Positions 60,403 to 64,000 of a stretch of DNA of 64,000 bases are shown here, one piece after another. Positions within the stretch are counted from its first letter, which is position 1. Each line of letters begins with the position of its first letter. The notes beneath the pieces were generated by a model. It did no database searches and was not told the origin of the DNA. It worked only from the letters and a program-made list of their open reading frames with translations. Made by a program: the position numbers and the translations under genes. The stretch is from Caldilineaceae bacterium (lineage in GTDB: Bacteria; Chloroflexota; Anaerolineae; Caldilineales; Caldilineaceae), in NCBI GenBank assembly GCA_022821545.1, contig JAJEDJ010000002.1, positions 120,679 to 184,678 of the forward strand. The letters are read 5' to 3'.

Positions 60403-61782
60403 GTGACCCTGCGCTCCCTCTTCTTTTTTGACGACTGGTGTCTGGCCCGACGCGACAACATCGCCCGCTGCCTGGGACAGCCCGAGTGGGCGCCGGAGGC
60501 GACTTACGCCGACCCCACCGAAAACCCGTTCAGCTATCCAACCGTTCTCTACGACGATGAGCGCAAGCTGTGGCGGATGTTTTACCTGGGCCGCGAGACG
60601 GCGCCGGGGGCGGTCTATCGCAAGGACGAGTGGTTTCTGACCGCCGAAAGCGATGACGGTATCCACTGGGAGCGTCCGGACCTGACGGCAACCGTCCCGC
60701 TGCCGTCGCGAATGCGTCCACACGAAATCTTCGACCGGCAGCAGATGGCCACCGGCGGCTCGGTCTTTCTCGATGAAAGTTCGCCCGAAGCCCGCTTCAA
60801 GTGGCCCATCCTCACCATCGAAGAGGACGGGCGGCGCGCCTCGCGCCTGGCTTTCTCCGCCGACGGCTACAACTGGCAGATCGATCACGCTTCGCGATGG
60901 CATCCCGGCAGGCCGGACCCCGGCTTCTTCACCTATCGCCACGCCGAACGCAACAGTCACATCACCCTGGCCCGTCCCAGCCACGGCGACCGCCGCATCG
61001 CCCTCATGGAGACGCACGACTGGCGAACCTGGAGCGAACCGGAAGTCATTTTCCACCCCGATCCCCTCGATCCCCCCATGTGTGAGTTCTACGGGATCGT
61101 CGTTCTCCCCTATAAGGGTATCTACGTGGGCATCCTCTGGATGTTTGAGACCGATCCGCTGGACCAGTGGCGGCAGAAGCTGGAGGGGAAGATCTATGGT
61201 GAACTCGTCTACAGCTACGATGGGCTGCGCTTCCAGCGCTCCCTGCGCCAACCATTTGTCGGCCTCAACGAGCCGGGCGAATACGGCGGCGGCAACATCT
61301 ATCCCTGTTCGATGGCGGTTGACCACGAGGGACAGATTCGCATCTATTCCGGCGGCACCAAAGGGGAGCATTTCCAGGCGCGCACGCTCAGCCGTGACGA
61401 GCCGGACTACGCCGCCATCCTCATGCACCGGTTGCGGCAGGACGGCTTTGTCTATCTCGAATCAAAGGCCGGCGCCGGTTATCTGACGACGCGCTGGGTG
61501 CGTCTCAATGACGAGCGCATGCTGCTCAATGTGCAGGCCCCCTACGGGGAGGTGCGCGTGCAGCTATCGGACCTGGGAGGTCGACCGTTACCCGGCTACA
61601 CCTTCGACCGCTGCCAGCCATTTCGCGGCGACTCGACCGCCTGGCAGCCCCAATGGCAGGATCAGGCGGGCCTGGCCGAACACGCGGGCACACCGCTCCG
61701 GATCGACGTGCGGCTCTACCATGCCCGTCTCTACGCCATCCACGGCGATATTGAGCTTGTCTACGCCAGCGACTTGAGCTGA
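60403..61782 (+). CDS. Beta-propeller glycosidase-like protein, paralogue 2
   Basis: 459 residues from GTG 60403 with AAGGA upstream. Propeller motifs ESDDGIHWERPDL, SADGYNWQID, THDWRTWSEP and SYDGLRFQRS; a beta-sandwich follows (about residues 350-459). Overall plan like the 43062 protein, with limited identity. No signal peptide. Downstream of the ATPase genes, same strand, so it may be co-transcribed with the transporter and act on imported material (inference). Confidence 0.65.
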   Translation: MTLRSLFFFDDWCLARRDNIARCLGQPEWAPEATYADPTENPFSYPTVLYDDERKLWRMFYLGRETAPGAVYRKDEWFLTAESDDGIHWERPDLTATVPLPSRMRPHEIFDRQQMATGGSVFLDESSPEARFKWPILTIEEDGRRASRLAFSADGYNWQIDHASRWHPGRPDPGFFTYRHAERNSHITLARPSHGDRRIALMETHDWRTWSEPEVIFHPDPLDPPMCEFYGIVVLPYKGIYVGILWMFETDPLDQWRQKLEGKIYGELVYSYDGLRFQRSLRQPFVGLNEPGEYGGGNIYPCSMAVDHEGQIRIYSGGTKGEHFQARTLSRDEPDYAAILMHRLRQDGFVYLESKAGAGYLTTRWVRLNDERMLLNVQAPYGEVRVQLSDLGGRPLPGYTFDRCQPFRGDSTAWQPQWQDQAGLAEHAGTPLRIDVRLYHARLYAIHGDIELVYASDLS

Positions 61783-62031
61783 TCCAATAGTTCCCCAAAG
61801 AAGTGCATCATATGGATTTTGTCGCTGAGCGCACGACGCGAACCACGCGGCGCGGGTTCACTGATTATGTCGTTTTCCTGGAAGCGGACGGTATCAGCGG
61901 GCATAAGATGTTATGGAAGCAGGTCCGGAAGGGTACAATTGCGTCACCATCATAGCAGTCGATAATGCGCGGGTTACCCCAGTGGGGGAAAGACACCTGT
62001 GATTTCTGGGACCTAAGGAGGTCCTTCCACG

Positions 62032-63426
62032 ATGACACCAAGACAGATTGCAGAGTGGGCTGCGGCTGGCGAATCCGAGACATTAGAGTTTAAGAAAACC
62101 ACTGGTGAATGTCGTCGGGCAACTCAATCCTTGTGCGCAATGCTCAACCATCGCGGTGGGCGCGTCCTCTTTGGTGTTGATCCAGAAGGAAATGTAAACG
62201 GCCAGCAGGTAAGCGACCACACAGTCGAGGAGGTAAGCGCGGAGATACAGCGAATTGAACCACCGGTCTTTCCGGCGATCGAGCGTATTCCCGTGGGTTC
62301 AGATCGTGAGGTTCTCCTGGTGAGTGTCAGTCAGGGTTACATGAAGCCGTATACCTACAAGGGGACTGCCTATCGCCGGGTAGGAAATACCACCTTGAAA
62401 ATGCCGCGTGACGCGCAAGATCGAATGTTGATCGAACGGGTCCATAGCGAACACCGCTGGGAGAACCAACCCGCAATCGGCTGGTCGGTTGATGATCTTG
62501 ATCAATCTGAGATTCTTCTCACGGTTGAAGAATCGATCCGCCGCGGTCGTGTCACCGACCCCGGGACGCGCGATCCCGAGGAACTGCTGCGCGGCCTGGG
62601 GCTTGTTAAGGATGGCTTGCTATTGCGTGCCGCGGTCGTACTCTTCGGAAAAACCGAGCGAGTCGAGGTTGAAATGACGCAGTGTCTGCTACGGATCGCT
62701 CGTTTCCGCGGCATCGACCGCGCAGAGTTCCTTGACAATCGACAGTTTCGTGACAACGCGTTCGGGCTTCTCTTGAGGGCCGAACGCTTCATGCGCGAAA
62801 ACTTGCCCATAGCGGGCCGCATCGTACCTAATCTTTTCGAACGGGTGGATGAACCGCTCTACCCGCCGGCGGCGTTGCGCGAGGCGCTGGCTAACGCCTT
62901 CTGTCATCGCGACTATACAATCGGCGGCGGGTCAGTGGCCGTGGCTATTTACAATGATCGCCTGGAGGTAACCTCGTCCGGGACGCTGCACTTTGGGCTG
63001 ACCCCGGAGCAGTTGTTCCTCCCGCACGAGTCGCTACCCTGGAATCCCCTGATCGCGAACGTGTTTTACCGCCGCGGCATTATTGAGCGTTGGGGGCGGG
63101 GTACGATCAAGATGGCAGAATTGACTACTTCGGCCGGTCTGCCACAGCCCGAAATCGAGGATGCAGGCGGTTGCGTGACTGTACGTTTTCTGCCCGCCCA
63201 CTACGTGTCGCCCCAACGCCTTGAGCGGGACCTTACCGAGCGTCAGCAGGCAGTTCTCGCTCTTCTCGATCAGGCCGGTCGAGGCTTGGCGCTACGCGAG
63301 ATTGTTCCATTATTGAAGCTGCAAGCTACACGCCGACAGGTACAAAAAGATTTGGGCCGCCTTCGAGCTCTCGCTCTGGTCGTATCCACGGGATATGGAC
63401 TGGGGGCCCGTTGGAAGCGTGTGTAA
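62032..63426 (+). CDS. AlbA_2/Schlafen-type ATP-binding transcriptional regulator-like protein
   Basis: 464 residues; AAGGAGG precedes the ATG. N-terminal AlbA_2 domain with ESETLEFKKTTG and LCAMLNHRGGRVLFGV, central region, GHKL-like ATPase motif ALREALANAFCHRDY with GRGTIKM, and a C-terminal winged helix (DQAGRGLALREIVPLL). Full length, in contrast to the decayed homologue at 27092-28296. A TACAAT at 61934-61939 may be its -10. Family members are regulators or nucleases; role unclear. Confidence 0.85.
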   Translation: MTPRQIAEWAAAGESETLEFKKTTGECRRATQSLCAMLNHRGGRVLFGVDPEGNVNGQQVSDHTVEEVSAEIQRIEPPVFPAIERIPVGSDREVLLVSVSQGYMKPYTYKGTAYRRVGNTTLKMPRDAQDRMLIERVHSEHRWENQPAIGWSVDDLDQSEILLTVEESIRRGRVTDPGTRDPEELLRGLGLVKDGLLLRAAVVLFGKTERVEVEMTQCLLRIARFRGIDRAEFLDNRQFRDNAFGLLLRAERFMRENLPIAGRIVPNLFERVDEPLYPPAALREALANAFCHRDYTIGGGSVAVAIYNDRLEVTSSGTLHFGLTPEQLFLPHESLPWNPLIANVFYRRGIIERWGRGTIKMAELTTSAGLPQPEIEDAGGCVTVRFLPAHYVSPQRLERDLTERQQAVLALLDQAGRGLALREIVPLLKLQATRRQVQKDLGRLRALALVVSTGYGLGARWKRV

Positions 63427-63436
63427 GATCAGAAAG

Positions 63437-63514
63437 GGGTCTATTGAAGGTCTATAGGGGGTCTATTAGGGGTCTATTAGGGGTCTATAGGGGGTCTATA
63501 GGGGGTCTATTAGG
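63437..63514. repeat. Seven-copy array with exact 11-bp period, GGTCTATWRGG
   Basis: GGTCTAT starts at 63438, 63449, 63460, 63471, 63482, 63493 and 63504, without a single spacing error. It begins 10 bp after the stop codon of the AlbA_2-type gene and lies before a transposase end. Not a CRISPR: there are no unique spacers. May be a slippage array or a phased binding site. Confidence 0.92.
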
Positions 63515-63621
63515 GGCTGTTCCGAATCGTCAAGTGGCCAATTCACCCCACCTGAGACGCTAACCAAGTTCAGTCACCAGTCAACACTGATCATCAACTA
63601 AGTGAGGGGTGTGCATAAATG

Positions 63622-64000
63622 TCACTGGAAAGCGGTAGCGATGTCAGAGATATTACGGTGTGGCAAGCCCCATTTGGCATTGACAATCATGGCAATCTGA
63701 ATGGAAAGGGTCGCGAGGGCTAAACAAGAACAAACATTGTCAAGAGACTTTACAGGCAACTGTTTTTGCTGGGCATAGGCGCCGATGATTTTGGCAATCA
63801 GGTCGAAGAGGGGTTCGACCGAAGTGCGGCGTTTACGCATATGCTGCACCATCTCAGGCGACTGGATGAAGCGGTGATAGGCTTGAGCAAAGCGACCATG
63901 CATCCATTTATGCGCTGGGGTGAGCAGGTGAACGCCGCATCGCTGCCAGTGGCGAATGCGCATCGCTTTGGTGTAGGCATCATCGGCCGCCAGGGTCTGA
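63622..64000 (-). CDS. DDE transposase, C-terminal part (5' end outside the window)
   Basis: The frame is open to the window edge and reads TLAADDAYTKAMRIRHWQRC at its start, consistent with the second catalytic Asp region, followed by RKRRTSVEPLFDLIAKIIG with the catalytic Glu and a hydrophobic helical end. 126 residues are visible. I cannot name the IS family, and the terminal inverted repeat near 63520-63620 is not evident without the other end. Confidence 0.75.
   Translation of the reverse strand, partial: QTLAADDAYTKAMRIRHWQRCGVHLLTPAHKWMHGRFAQAYHRFIQSPEMVQHMRKRRTSVEPLFDLIAKIIGAYAQQKQLPVKSLDNVCSCLALATLSIQIAMIVNAKWGLPHRNISDIATAFQ

Noticed and set aside
63437..63514. Possible CRISPR array
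   Set aside because: The period is 11 bp with no unique spacers and no cas genes nearby.

Overview
The window looks like a chromosome segment from a GC-rich, probably heterotrophic member of the Chloroflexota (Anaerolineae/Caldilineaceae-like). This is inferred from gene content, not from a marker gene: Tat-exported lipoprotein solute-binding proteins with an RRxFL motif followed by a LAAC lipobox, four PhyH-type Fe(II)/2-oxoglutarate dioxygenases, several Gfo/Idh/MocA oxidoreductases and enolase-superfamily enzymes, and a K+-dependent-type membrane pyrophosphatase. I saw no rRNA, tRNA or CRISPR array.

Layout. 1-2.4 kb: start of a solute-binding protein, a solitary HicB-like protein, a PhyH dioxygenase, an unusual helically phased repeat array and an orphan ribbon-helix-helix protein. 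2.6-11.7 kb: a visibly more A+T-rich defence-type island with a PIN nuclease/AAA ATPase pair (minus strand) diverging from a single-chain restriction-modification enzyme and a 1282-residue protein with a restriction-endonuclease-like N-terminus. 12.3-16.2 kb: toxin-antitoxin material (HigA-like antitoxin behind a decayed toxin with an intact operator-like palindrome; a complete MntA/HepT pair) around a tandem duplication of M20 peptidases. 16.2-25.3 kb: small-molecule metabolism (PLP enzyme, SDR, pyrophosphatase, enolase-family enzyme, M55 D-aminopeptidase, Gfo/Idh/MocA protein, TIM-barrel isomerase). 25.6-28.3 kb: a lone metallopeptidase and a broken AlbA_2/Schlafen-type gene.

28.3-38.3 kb is one minus-strand operon that reads as a rhamnoside utilisation locus: solute-binding protein, two sugar permeases, a GH106-like alpha-L-rhamnosidase, an enolase-superfamily sugar-acid dehydratase, an SDR sugar dehydrogenase and L-rhamnose mutarotase. 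It diverges, across a pair of good sigma-70-like promoters, from a plus-strand cluster (38.7-44.6 kb) with a DegT-type aminotransferase, two PhyH dioxygenases, a Gfo/Idh/MocA oxidoreductase and a beta-propeller glycosidase-like protein. 44.9-47.7 kb holds a lipoprotein followed by a two-component system, then a fourth PhyH enzyme. 48.9-60.3 kb carries two complete sets of peptide-type ABC transporter (solute-binding protein plus two permeases each) sharing one pair of ATPases, with a sulfatase fragment between the sets; a second propeller protein follows. The right end has an intact AlbA_2-type regulator, a perfect 11-bp-period repeat array and part of a transposase.

Intergenic spaces are full of at least three dispersed repeat families. 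One of them (purine-rich GAGTGAGGA hairpin elements) also appears in frame inside an enolase-family gene. The strongest candidates for new biology are the 2.6-11.7 kb island, the dispersed hairpin element family, and the phased 10-bp and 11-bp arrays.
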